From an uncultured Actinomycetes bacterium (lineage in GTDB: Bacteria; Actinomycetota; Actinomycetes; Mycobacteriales; Nakamurellaceae), in NCBI GenBank assembly GCA_937926105.1, contig CALANS010000217.1, forward strand, positions 1 to 64,000: 64,000 nucleotides of DNA. The letters run 5' to 3'. The position numbers and the translations under genes were made by a program. This document shows positions 34,010-40,786 of the stretch, one piece after another (the stretch's first letter is position 1; every line of letters begins with the position of its first letter). Below the pieces are notes generated by a model that saw only the letters and a program-made list of their open reading frames with translations, ran no database searches and was not told the origin of the DNA.

Positions 34010-34474
34010 ATGACGATGATGGCGACACAGCGGCAGGGGGCAGGTCGGAGCGACGGGGTGGCCACGGGGGTACGCCCGGTCGGCCGCGCTGCCCCGGTGC
34101 CGCGGATGGCGTACGACCTGATGGCCGACGCGGGTCGGGCGCTGGGCCGCGCGATTCGTGCGTCGGAACCCAGCAGCCGGTTCGCCGCGGCCCATCTGGC
34201 GGCGTTGCGGGGGGCTGCGGCGGTGTTGGCGGCCCGCGCGCGGCCACGCCGGTCGGCGCGGGGCAGCGCGTGGGATTTGCTGCCTCGGGTGGCCCCGGAG
34301 CTGGCCGAATGGGCGGCGTTCTTTGCGGCCGGCTCGGCAAAGCGGCAGGCGGCCGAGGCGGGCATCAGCGCTGGCGTGGGCAGCCGCGAGGCCGACGATA
34401 TGGTCCGACAGGCGGCGGCCTTCCTGGACCTGGTGGATCGGGTGCTGGACGATCGCGGCGCGGCGGTCCGGTGA
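34010..34474 (+). CDS. SAV_6107-family HEPN-domain protein
   Basis: 154 residues. An N-terminal low-complexity tail (MTMMATQRQGAGRSDG) precedes an all-helical domain: AYDLMADAGRALGRAIRASEPSSRFAAAHLAALRGAAAVLAARARPRR...WDLLPRVAPELAEWAAFFAAGSAKRQAAEAG. This is the SAV_6107 HEPN family found beside dinB in many actinobacteria. HEPN proteins are often RNases or nucleotide-binding helpers; the canonical RxxxxH RNase motif is not obvious here. The start is ATG 34010, or GTG 34001. A LexA box directly upstream implies SOS control. Confidence 0.8.
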   Translation: MTMMATQRQGAGRSDGVATGVRPVGRAAPVPRMAYDLMADAGRALGRAIRASEPSSRFAAAHLAALRGAAAVLAARARPRRSARGSAWDLLPRVAPELAEWAAFFAAGSAKRQAAEAGISAGVGSREADDMVRQAAAFLDLVDRVLDDRGAAVR

Positions 34475-34532
34475 CGGGCGCCGGGCGAACCGGCGACCGT
34501 TAGGCTCACCTGGTGGCGCCAGGGGCATCTCG

Positions 34533-35222
34533 ATGACGGACCAACCGCTCGATCCGATCGGTCGGTGGCTGGCGGGCTTCGCGGCGGCGCATCCCGGCGC
34601 CGAGGTGCTGGATGTGGGTGGCGGCAGCGGAGCGCGGGCGGTGCCGCTGGCTCGCGCCGGCTGCCGAGTGCTGGTTGTCGACGCGTCCACCGATGCGTTG
34701 GCCAGCCTGGCCCGGCGCGCCGCGGAGGCCGGAGTGTCCGACGCGATCAGGTCGTTGCAGGCCGACGCCGACCAGTTGGCCTCGGTGCTGCAGCCGGGCA
34801 GCGTCGATCTGGTGCTGTACCACCAGCTCGTCCAGGACGTCGACGACCCGGTGCGATCGCTGGCGGCAGCCGCCACCATGCTGCGGGCCGGCGGGACGAT
34901 GTCCGTGCTGGTGCCGGGTCGATTGTCCGCGGTACTCGGGGAAGCACTCGCGGGCCGGTACGACCAGGCCTCGGCCCTGCTGGATGCCGCCGACGACGAC
35001 CGGCGCTACGACGTGCCGTCCCTGCGCGCGCTGATGGAACAGGCCGGGCTGGCGGTCGAGTCGATTACCGGCGTGGGAGTGGTGTCGGCGCTGGCCAGCG
35101 CCCGCGCGCCGCGGCCCAACGATCCGGCCTTCGGCGAGCTCGAGCGGAACCTGGGCAGGCATCCGGTGCTCGGTCAGATCGCCGGGGATCTACATGGCCT
35201 GGGGCTTCGCCCCGCGCCATGA
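34533..35222 (+). CDS. Class I SAM-dependent methyltransferase
   Basis: 229 residues. The SAM-binding motif VLDVGGGSGARAVPLARAGCRVLVVDASTDAL is complete, and LVLYHQLVQDVDDPVRSLAAAATMLRAGGTMSVLVPG is the following core. It resembles the SmtA/UbiE type that flanks dinB in actinobacteria. The target is unknown. It sits between the HEPN gene and dinB (gaps 58 and 88 bp) in the same direction and is probably part of the LexA-controlled unit. Confidence 0.85.
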   Translation: MTDQPLDPIGRWLAGFAAAHPGAEVLDVGGGSGARAVPLARAGCRVLVVDASTDALASLARRAAEAGVSDAIRSLQADADQLASVLQPGSVDLVLYHQLVQDVDDPVRSLAAAATMLRAGGTMSVLVPGRLSAVLGEALAGRYDQASALLDAADDDRRYDVPSLRALMEQAGLAVESITGVGVVSALASARAPRPNDPAFGELERNLGRHPVLGQIAGDLHGLGLRPAP

Positions 35223-35310
35223 CGGGCTCGGCGCGGGCGCAGCGCCAGGAGCCGCGACCCGGCGCTCGTGCGGCGCGGGGTGACCGGATTCGCGCGGCGG
35301 GATCCGACCG

Positions 35311-36621
35311 ATGAGTCGGCAGGCTGCGCGTCGGCGGGTGACGGCGAACGTCGATGCGGTGGACGATTCCCGATGCACCGTGCTGCACGTCGACATGGAC
35401 GCGTTCTTCGCGGCGGTTGAATTACGCCGCCGCCCCGACCTTGCCGGGCGCCCCATGATGGTGGCCGGCACCGGGGGGCGCGGCGTGGTGCTCTCGGCGA
35501 CCTACGAGGCGCGGGCCTACGGAGTGCGCTCCGCCATCCCGACGGCCCATGCGCTGGCCCGATGCCCCGGCATCGTGGTGCTGCCACCCGACCATGCTGC
35601 CTATCGCGCCGCCTCGGCCGACGTGATGAGCCTGTTCGAGTCGGTGACACCGCTGGTCGAGCCGCTGAGCGTCGATGAAGCGTTCCTGGACGTCGCGGGT
35701 GCTCGGCGGACCGGCGGACGCCCGGTGCAGATCGCGATCTCGATCCGCCGGCGTATCCGAGACGAGCTCGGGCTGACCGCCACCGTGGGGGCGGCTTCCA
35801 CCAAGTTCGTCGCCAAGCTCGCCTCATCGCTGGCCAAGCCGGACGGGTTGCTGGTGGTCCCGCCGGGCGAGGTCTCTGCGCTGCTGCGCCCGCTGCCTGC
35901 CGGAGCGCTCTGGGGTGTCGGGCCGCACACCGCGACCCGGCTAGAATCCCTCGGCCTGACCACGGTGGGGGAGATCGCGGACGCCGACCCCCAGACGCTG
36001 GGCCGAGCGATCGGGGCCGCGCTGGCCCGCCGGCTGCACGATCTGGCCCACGGCGTGGACGACCGGCCGGTGACGCCGCAGACCGCGGAGTCCTCCATCG
36101 GGGCCGAGCAGACCTTCGACGTCGACGTCACCGATCCCGCCGTCGTACGGCGCGCCCTGCTCGAGCTGTCCCGCACCGCGGCCCGTCGGACGCGCCGGGC
36201 CGGGCGGGCTGGTCGCACCGTGGTGCTGAAGGTCCGCTACGACGACTTCACCACCGTCACCCGGTCCGAAAGCCTGGACACGGCGACCGATCAGGACCGC
36301 CAAGTCTTTCAGTCCGTCGTGCGAAGCTGGGATCGGTTGGCCGGCGGACGCCGGCCGGTGCGGTTGCTGGGCGTCCGGCTGCAGTCGCTGCGGCCTGCCG
36401 GGGAGGTCACCGAGCAGCTCGAGTTGGGGGCCGACGCGGACCGGCCAGGCTGGCGAGCCGCCCAGGGCGCCGTGGACGCCATCGCCGAGCGATTCGGATC
36501 GGCGGCTCCGCGGCCCGCTACCCTGCTCGCACCGGGCGGCACGTCTGCCGCCGGTCCGGCGCGGGTCGGTGACGGCTCCGCCGGGAGCGGTCCGCAGGGG
36601 AGGGATTTCGCGGGCCGGTAG
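35311..36621 (+). CDS. dinB: DNA polymerase IV (Y family)
   Basis: 436 residues. It has the Y-family catalytic acids: HVDMDAFFAAVE (Asp28, Asp30) and SVDEAFLDV (Asp122, Glu123). Also present are the YEARAYGVRSAIP finger motif, the GAASTKFVAKLASSLAKPDG helix-hairpin region, LWGVGPHTATRLESLGLTTVGEI and the little-finger ESIG...TF block. It carries out error-prone lesion bypass. It is the last gene of the HEPN-methyltransferase-dinB set behind the LexA box. A canonical C-terminal clamp-binding motif is not obvious. Confidence 0.93.
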   Translation: MSRQAARRRVTANVDAVDDSRCTVLHVDMDAFFAAVELRRRPDLAGRPMMVAGTGGRGVVLSATYEARAYGVRSAIPTAHALARCPGIVVLPPDHAAYRAASADVMSLFESVTPLVEPLSVDEAFLDVAGARRTGGRPVQIAISIRRRIRDELGLTATVGAASTKFVAKLASSLAKPDGLLVVPPGEVSALLRPLPAGALWGVGPHTATRLESLGLTTVGEIADADPQTLGRAIGAALARRLHDLAHGVDDRPVTPQTAESSIGAEQTFDVDVTDPAVVRRALLELSRTAARRTRRAGRAGRTVVLKVRYDDFTTVTRSESLDTATDQDRQVFQSVVRSWDRLAGGRRPVRLLGVRLQSLRPAGEVTEQLELGADADRPGWRAAQGAVDAIAERFGSAAPRPATLLAPGGTSAAGPARVGDGSAGSGPQGRDFAGR

Positions 36622-36726
36622 AAAGGTGCCGTCAGGCCTCGTATTGTGGAGGTAGACCACGACCATCGGTGGCGGGGCCTCCGTCACCGGATCGCTGGTC
36701 GGGCCGGTTGTCGACAGGAGGAGGCC

Positions 36727-37098
36727 ATGGCGCTCTCCGAGCACGAGCAGCGGATGCTCGACGCGATTGAACAGGCGCTGTTCGAGGAGGACCCGAAGTT
36801 CGCCTCCAGCGTCGATCCGGCACGGTTGCGCCGGCGGCGCCCCTTGGTGGCGGCTGCCCTGTTCGTCCTGGGGATGGTTGCGCTGGTGGTCGGGGTCATT
36901 GCGACTCAGAGCGTGCTGGCGCTGGGGGTGGCGGTCAGCGTCCTAGGGTTCATGATCATGGTCGGTGCGGTGGGCCTGTTCGTCTACGGGCAGCCCGGCG
37001 GCAGAGCGGTTGCCGACCACGGCAAGCCAGGCAAGGTGTCCACGCCGCTGTCCGAGCGGATGGAGGAGCGGTTCCGCCGCCGCTTCGAGGATCAGTAG
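36727..37098 (+). CDS. DUF3040 membrane protein (Rv2169c-like)
   Basis: 123 residues. MALSEHEQRMLDAIEQALFEEDPKFASSV is the diagnostic DUF3040 opening. Two membrane spans follow (VAAALFVLGMVALVVGVIAT and ALGVAVSVLGFMIMVGAVGLFVYG), and the end is a charged cytosolic tail (ERMEERFRRRFEDQ). In mycobacteria this gene lies a few genes before mraZ, as here. The ATG is preceded by AGGAGGAGG. The function is unknown. Confidence 0.9.
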   Translation: MALSEHEQRMLDAIEQALFEEDPKFASSVDPARLRRRRPLVAAALFVLGMVALVVGVIATQSVLALGVAVSVLGFMIMVGAVGLFVYGQPGGRAVADHGKPGKVSTPLSERMEERFRRRFEDQ

Positions 37099-37140
37099 GA
37101 AGGCCGGCGCCAATCTCGTGGGCACGACGCAGACTGACCC

Positions 37141-37449
37141 GTGAGCGCCACGCTGGGCATGGAGTCCGTCCGCGATCAGCGGCGCGTGACGTGCTGGTGT
37201 TGTGATTGCGCCGACACCCCCGACCGCATGGTCCGGTTGAGCAACCATCCTGAGGTTCAGGTGTGTCTGCGCTGCGCCCATGTGCTGCATCAGCGGGCGT
37301 GGCAGATTGAGGACGAGGACAAGCGTGGGCCGGCGGTGTTGGTCCGCGCTCGGGTTCGTGCGCTTCGCGCTGCGGTGGTCCGCCGCGGATGGCATCAAAG
37401 CCGGCTGCTGGGCGGCGTGCTCCGTCGACTGGGCAGATACCTCCCGTAG
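37141..37449 (+). CDS. Cys-rich zinc-ribbon-like hypothetical protein
   Basis: 102 residues. The N-terminal part contains CWCCDC and VCLRC, two cysteine clusters 26 residues apart that could bind one zinc, as in small HNH or zinc-ribbon proteins. The rest is basic and helical (LVRARVRALRAAVVRRGWHQSRLLGGVLRRLGRYLP). No HNH catalytic residues are present. It marks the left edge of an accessory insert between DUF3040 and tgpA. The start is a GTG; the function is unknown. Confidence 0.6.
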   Translation: MSATLGMESVRDQRRVTCWCCDCADTPDRMVRLSNHPEVQVCLRCAHVLHQRAWQIEDEDKRGPAVLVRARVRALRAAVVRRGWHQSRLLGGVLRRLGRYLP

Positions 37450-37464
37450 CCAGGCGTGACGCCC

Positions 37465-37630
37465 GCGCGGTCGGCGTCATATCCGCCACCGGCGGTCACC
37501 AGCACGTGATCGACGTGCATGTCGCGCTGTGCGCCCGCGAGCGCCACCACGCCCTCGTCACCACTGACATCGACGATCTCGCACGCATCGACCCAGACCT
37601 ATCGCTCATCCATGCACGGCCCTCCAACCG
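37465..37630 (+). pseudogene. PIN-domain toxin, C-terminal remnant
   Basis: A start-less frame encodes VISATGGHQHVIDVHVALCARERHHALVTTDIDDLARIDPDLSLIHA. The order ATG..xxVxDVHVAL...LVTxDxDDLARIDPDL is the closing part of PIN/VapC toxins, with the acidic active-site residues in DVH and TDIDD. The N-terminal half is missing. It lies directly before the complete vapBC pair, so it is probably the relic of a second toxin-antitoxin locus. Confidence 0.55.
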
Positions 37631-37675
37631 AATCGCTGATCCACTCGCCAACGTTTGGTGTAGCACCGCGTGCAC

Positions 37676-37690
37676 TGAGTGTTACACTCA
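37676..37690. promoter_or_regulatory. Palindromic operator before vapBC
   Basis: TGAGTGT-T-ACACTCA is a perfect 15-bp palindrome ending four bases before the vapB ATG. It contains a -10-like TTACACT (37682-37688). Such sites are bound by the VapB antitoxin or VapBC complex to repress their own operon. The distance suggests a leaderless or very short leader transcript. A clear -35 box is not visible. Confidence 0.6.
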
Positions 37691-37694
37691 GGTC

Positions 37695-37958
37695 ATGCCC
37701 ACCACCCGTCCCCGGCATTTCGTCACCGAGACCGACGACCTCGCCGCCGCTTTGGACGCAGCTAGCGCGCGCTGGCCGGAGTTGAGTCGGGCGCAGCTCC
37801 TGGTACAGCTCGCGTTGGAAGGCCACCGAGCGGCGCAACGGGCCCACCAGGAACGCCACCGTCGTCGGCTGGCAGCGTTGCGCACGCATAGCGGTGCCCT
37901 GACCGGCACCTACCAGCCGAACTATCTGCGGCGGCTACGTGAGGACTGGCCAGAGTGA
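37695..37958 (+). CDS. vapB: VapB-type antitoxin
   Basis: 87 residues. MPTTRPRHFVTETDDLAAALDAASARWPELSRAQLLVQLALEGHRAAQRAHQERHRRRLAAL has a ribbon-helix-helix-like N-terminal half followed by a basic helical region and an aromatic C-terminal segment (GTYQPNYLRRLREDWPE), the toxin-binding end. Its stop overlaps the toxin start (GTGA). It neutralises VapC and probably represses the operon at the palindrome just upstream. Confidence 0.75.
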   Translation: MPTTRPRHFVTETDDLAAALDAASARWPELSRAQLLVQLALEGHRAAQRAHQERHRRRLAALRTHSGALTGTYQPNYLRRLREDWPE

Positions 37959-38341
37959 TCGTGCTGGACGCGAGCGTCATCGTCGCCTACCTCGACGGTG
38001 AGGATGAGCACCATGAGCGCGCCGAGCAACTGTTCACCGAAGAAATCGACGACGACTTCGGCGCCAACTCCCTGACACTCGCGGAAGTATTCGTCGGTCC
38101 GGCCCGGGCGGATCGGTTGGACGAGGCGCGCACTGCACTGCGCGATCTGGAGGTGGAGGAGATCCCATTCCCAGATGACACCGCGATCAAGCTCGCCACG
38201 CTGCGCGCGGCGACAGGACTGAAGATGCCCGACTGCTGCGTGCTACTCGCGGCCGAGCATGTCCGCGGCCGCGTGGCCACCTTCGACACCCGACTCGCAC
38301 GGGCCGCATCGACGAGGAACCTCGAAACTGTCAACCACTGA
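37955..38341 (+). CDS. vapC: VapC PIN-domain ribonuclease toxin
   Basis: 128 residues with a complete PIN active site: IVLDASVIVAYL (Asp5), TLAEVFVG (Glu44), KMPDCCVLLAAE (Asp93) and ATFDTRLARAA (Asp111). It should cut RNA in a Mg-dependent way and arrest growth when free of antitoxin. It starts with a GTG overlapping the vapB stop. It is intact, in contrast to the PIN remnant upstream and the HigB gene downstream. Confidence 0.85.
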   Translation: MIVLDASVIVAYLDGEDEHHERAEQLFTEEIDDDFGANSLTLAEVFVGPARADRLDEARTALRDLEVEEIPFPDDTAIKLATLRAATGLKMPDCCVLLAAEHVRGRVATFDTRLARAASTRNLETVNH

Positions 38342-38777
38342 CACACTCGAAGCAGTACCGCAACTGGATCCGCTACGGGACCGCAGAGGATCTTCTCGCC
38401 AGGTGGTTCCTTCACCTGCGTGCTTGGCCCAGCAGCTGGCTAGGTTCGCGCAGCGCGGATGCTGGGAGGAGGATGTGTCCCTGATCTCGGTAGGTGGACC
38501 AGCGCATTCTGCATCTCGGCGCCGACAGCCCCTGGAGCGCGCACCGACCGTTGACGATCGATCATGCGATGAACATCAACCCATCTCCGCGGCGCTCGAA
38601 AAGTGAACACTTCCGGCACATCGGAGGACTTGATCAGTCTTGCCAGGCGTACCTGCCGATGTCCGCGCCAGGCCTGCGTGATGGCACCTACCGGTACGCG
38701 AACGGGGCACGTGCGGAGAGCTGGCTGCCCTTGGTGGCCGTATGCGTCGGAGTCCAGATCACCGGTACCGTGATCAG
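38342..38777. other. Gene-free stretch
   Basis: 436 bp between vapC and the P-loop gene. Frames are open on both strands but none has recognisable protein character, a good ribosome-binding site or a known domain. It is likely to be eroded DNA. Confidence 0.5.
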
Positions 38778-39329
38778 GTGCTGCGACTCGTCCTACTCAA
38801 CGGTGCGCCCGGAAGCGGGAAGTCGACTCTGGCGCGTCGTTACGCCGAGGAGCACCCGCTGACGCTAGTGCTCGATATCGACCAAGTGCGTGGGATGCTC
38901 GGACGCTGGCTCGACCAGCCGATTGAGGCTGGTTTGTTGGCCCGGGAGTTGGCCATTGCGATGGCAAGAGCGCAGTTGCGCGTTGGCCGTGATGTGCTGG
39001 TGCCGCAATATCTGGGGCAATTGGAATTCATCGGAAGACTTGAGGAACTGGCAGCTGAGGTCGAAGCTCAATTCATTGAACTAGCGCTCATCAGTGATCG
39101 GGATGATGTCGTGCGTCGCTTCGAACGACGTTCGGCGAGTTCAACGGATCCGGTTCATCGAGATGCAGCGGAACTGCAACGGCGCAGTGGCGGTCGGGAA
39201 CAGCTGGCGGCGACTCACGACAAATTGCTTGCGGTGGTCGCCGCCCGGCCTGCCACCCGCGTCATCGCATCGACCGGTGGCGACGTCGATGGCACGTACC
39301 AGCTATTGCGCGCTCGCCTGGACCAGTGA
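38778..39329 (+). CDS. P-loop kinase-like ATPase
   Basis: 183 residues. LRLVLLNGAPGSGKSTLARRYAEEHP is a Walker A motif, DIDQVRGMLGRW is the substrate-side segment, and VGRDVLVPQYLGQLEFIGRLEELAAEVEAQFIELALISDRDDVVRRFERR follows with a LID-like basic helix. This is the AAA_33/gluconate-kinase or zeta-toxin-like kinase fold. The phosphate acceptor is unknown: it could be a small-molecule kinase or a toxin. The start is a GTG. Codon use is less GC-rich than in the core genes. It lies in the toxin-antitoxin island. Confidence 0.7.
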   Translation: MLRLVLLNGAPGSGKSTLARRYAEEHPLTLVLDIDQVRGMLGRWLDQPIEAGLLARELAIAMARAQLRVGRDVLVPQYLGQLEFIGRLEELAAEVEAQFIELALISDRDDVVRRFERRSASSTDPVHRDAAELQRRSGGREQLAATHDKLLAVVAARPATRVIASTGGDVDGTYQLLRARLDQ

Positions 39330-39414
39330 CACGCGTCCCCACACGCCGATCCCGGCCTGCGGCACGTTGAAGGTCTGGGTGATTATAGCGTGAGATGCAT
39401 ATAGCGTTAGGTGC

Positions 39415-39780
39415 ATGGCCGGTCTGTACTCGATTGGGGTCGAGCCGGAAGTGCGGTCTTGGTTGGAGGGCCTCACAGACCACGACTTCGGTCGGGTTGA
39501 CTTCCTCGTCGGCATGCTCGCGGACCGCGCCGAGACGCTTGGCGAGCCGTATTCCCGCCATCTCGGGGCAAGGTCCGGGAGTTGCGCTTCCAACTGCTGC
39601 GTCGCCAGACGCGGGTGACGTACTGGCTGGCGTCTGGCCGCCGGGTGGTCCTGCTGACGGTCTTCCACAGGGCCTGCAGCGCCGAGCGCGGAAGTGAAGC
39701 GCGCGATCCGGGCGCAAGCGACGTGCGAAGCGTCGCACGACGCCGCTCATGACATCTACGAACGTGAAGGGAACTCGTGA
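39415..39780 (+). pseudogene. HigB/RelE-type toxin, two frameshifts
   Basis: Three frames combine into one HigB-like (phage Gp49 family) toxin. The order is VEPEVRSWLEGLTDHDFGRVDFLVGMLADRAETLGEPYSRHLG, then KVRELRFQLLRRQTRVTYWLASGRRVVLLTVFH, then EVKRAIRAQATCEASHDAAHDIYERE. The first break is a missing G in the run at about 39565-39569; the second is two missing bases in GAGCGCGG near 39688. The stop overlaps the antitoxin start (TGATG). With these breaks the toxin would be inactive, while its antitoxin stays intact. Sequencing error is possible but would need two events. Confidence 0.7.
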
Positions 39781-40076
39781 TGAACGCTAGCCACAGCTCC
39801 TACGAGGAGATCGCCGGCCAACGACGCGCCGGCGCGGGCTACCGTGAGGGGTACGACGAAGCGCGACGTGCGTTCCTGATCGGGCAGGCCGTTCGGGAGC
39901 GTCGGCTGGCTCTGGGCCTGTCCCAGACCAAGCTCGCCGCCGCTGCGGGAATGACCCAGCCCGCACTGTCCCGGCTCGAGGCGGGCGGAGCGGTGCCCAC
40001 GATCCCCGTGCTCGACCGGATCGCGGTCGCCCTCGGCGCTGAACTCATCGTCACCATCGCCACTCGCGCCGCCTGA
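39780..40076 (+). CDS. HigA-type XRE antitoxin
   Basis: 98 residues. After a helical N-terminus (YREGYDEARRAFLIGQAVRERR) comes the helix-turn-helix LGLSQTKLAAAAGMTQPALSRLEAGGAVPTIPVLDRIAVALGAEL. This is the HigA/XRE antitoxin of toxin-first pairs; the toxin gene upstream is broken. An AAGGGA ribosome-binding site precedes the ATG; the GTG one codon earlier is equally possible. It may still repress its own promoter. Confidence 0.85.
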   Translation: MNASHSSYEEIAGQRRAGAGYREGYDEARRAFLIGQAVRERRLALGLSQTKLAAAAGMTQPALSRLEAGGAVPTIPVLDRIAVALGAELIVTIATRAA

Positions 40077-40290
40077 CCGAGCAGCACAACGACGAAAGTC
40101 ACAGCGCCGCAGCGGGATCCCCAACTGGCGATTTCGTGATCGCGCATTGCGTCGCCGTTGAGCGTGTGCGGACCACGGCGTCAACCGGCGGCCCGGAACC
40201 CCCTCGCCGGCCGCCACGGGCCCGGGGGGGTCCGGCCAATGACGGTGGCCGGAGGCAGGTTACGCGCAGCACGGACAGGAAGGAGGCGCG

Positions 40291-40485
40291 GTGGCGGACA
40301 GCGCCCGCGGTAGGCCGCTGGTCGCGGCCTACGACCTCGACCGCATGACACCCGAGCAGGTCGATGAGGTGTGGGGGGTGTCGATCGTCACCAACCGTGC
40401 TGCACCCCCTGAGCACTACCTCCGAACCGTTCGGCGCCGCGCGGCGGATCGGCTCGCCCGCCGCGACGCGCGAGCCGCGCCGTGA
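40291..40485 (+). CDS. Small hypothetical protein
   Basis: 64 residues starting from a GTG with an ideal ribosome-binding site (AGGAAGGAGG, five bases away). The sequence ARGRPLVAAYDLDRMTPEQVDEVWGVSIVTNRAAPPEHYLRTVRRRAADRLARRDARAAP has a plausible mixed composition but matches no family I recognise. It is the last gene of the accessory insert. The 214 bp before it and the 300 bp after it hold no other gene. Confidence 0.45.
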   Translation: MADSARGRPLVAAYDLDRMTPEQVDEVWGVSIVTNRAAPPEHYLRTVRRRAADRLARRDARAAP

Positions 40486-40714
40486 CGCGCTGGTGACGTC
40501 GCGTTCGAGCTGTCTGCACGGGTGATTTCGGAGACGATAATGCTCGTATTCGCTGTTTCGGAACGGGGAACTCTGCCCCATCACTGTGGCGTGCCGTCGC
40601 GACCGTCACGCGTTCGAGGCCATCATCTGGCCGATGGTGTCGGCAATATCCCAGCATTCGAACCTCAAACCCGTCAGCGAGGCGCATGTCTCCGCCTACG
40701 TCGACAGGTGACCT

Positions 40715-40735
40715 GCCCGGCGTGAGCCGCCGGGC
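40715..40735. terminator. Hairpin beyond the tgpA stop
   Basis: GCCCGGCG-TGAGC-CGCCGGGC, an 8-bp perfect stem with a 5-base loop, lies 52 bp past the end of the leftward tgpA gene. There is no T-run. It is a probable terminator for the moxR-DUF58-tgpA operon. Confidence 0.5.
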
Positions 40736-40786
40736 GGTGGTGTGTCCGCGTCAAGATGTCCGCATCGCACCCGAAACCTCGCCCGG

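Noticed and set aside
37389..37958. One long protein joining the PIN remnant and the antitoxin
   Set aside because: The two parts share a frame, but the palindrome and the ATG at 37695 mark a separate antitoxin start, and the PIN part has no start or N-terminal half.
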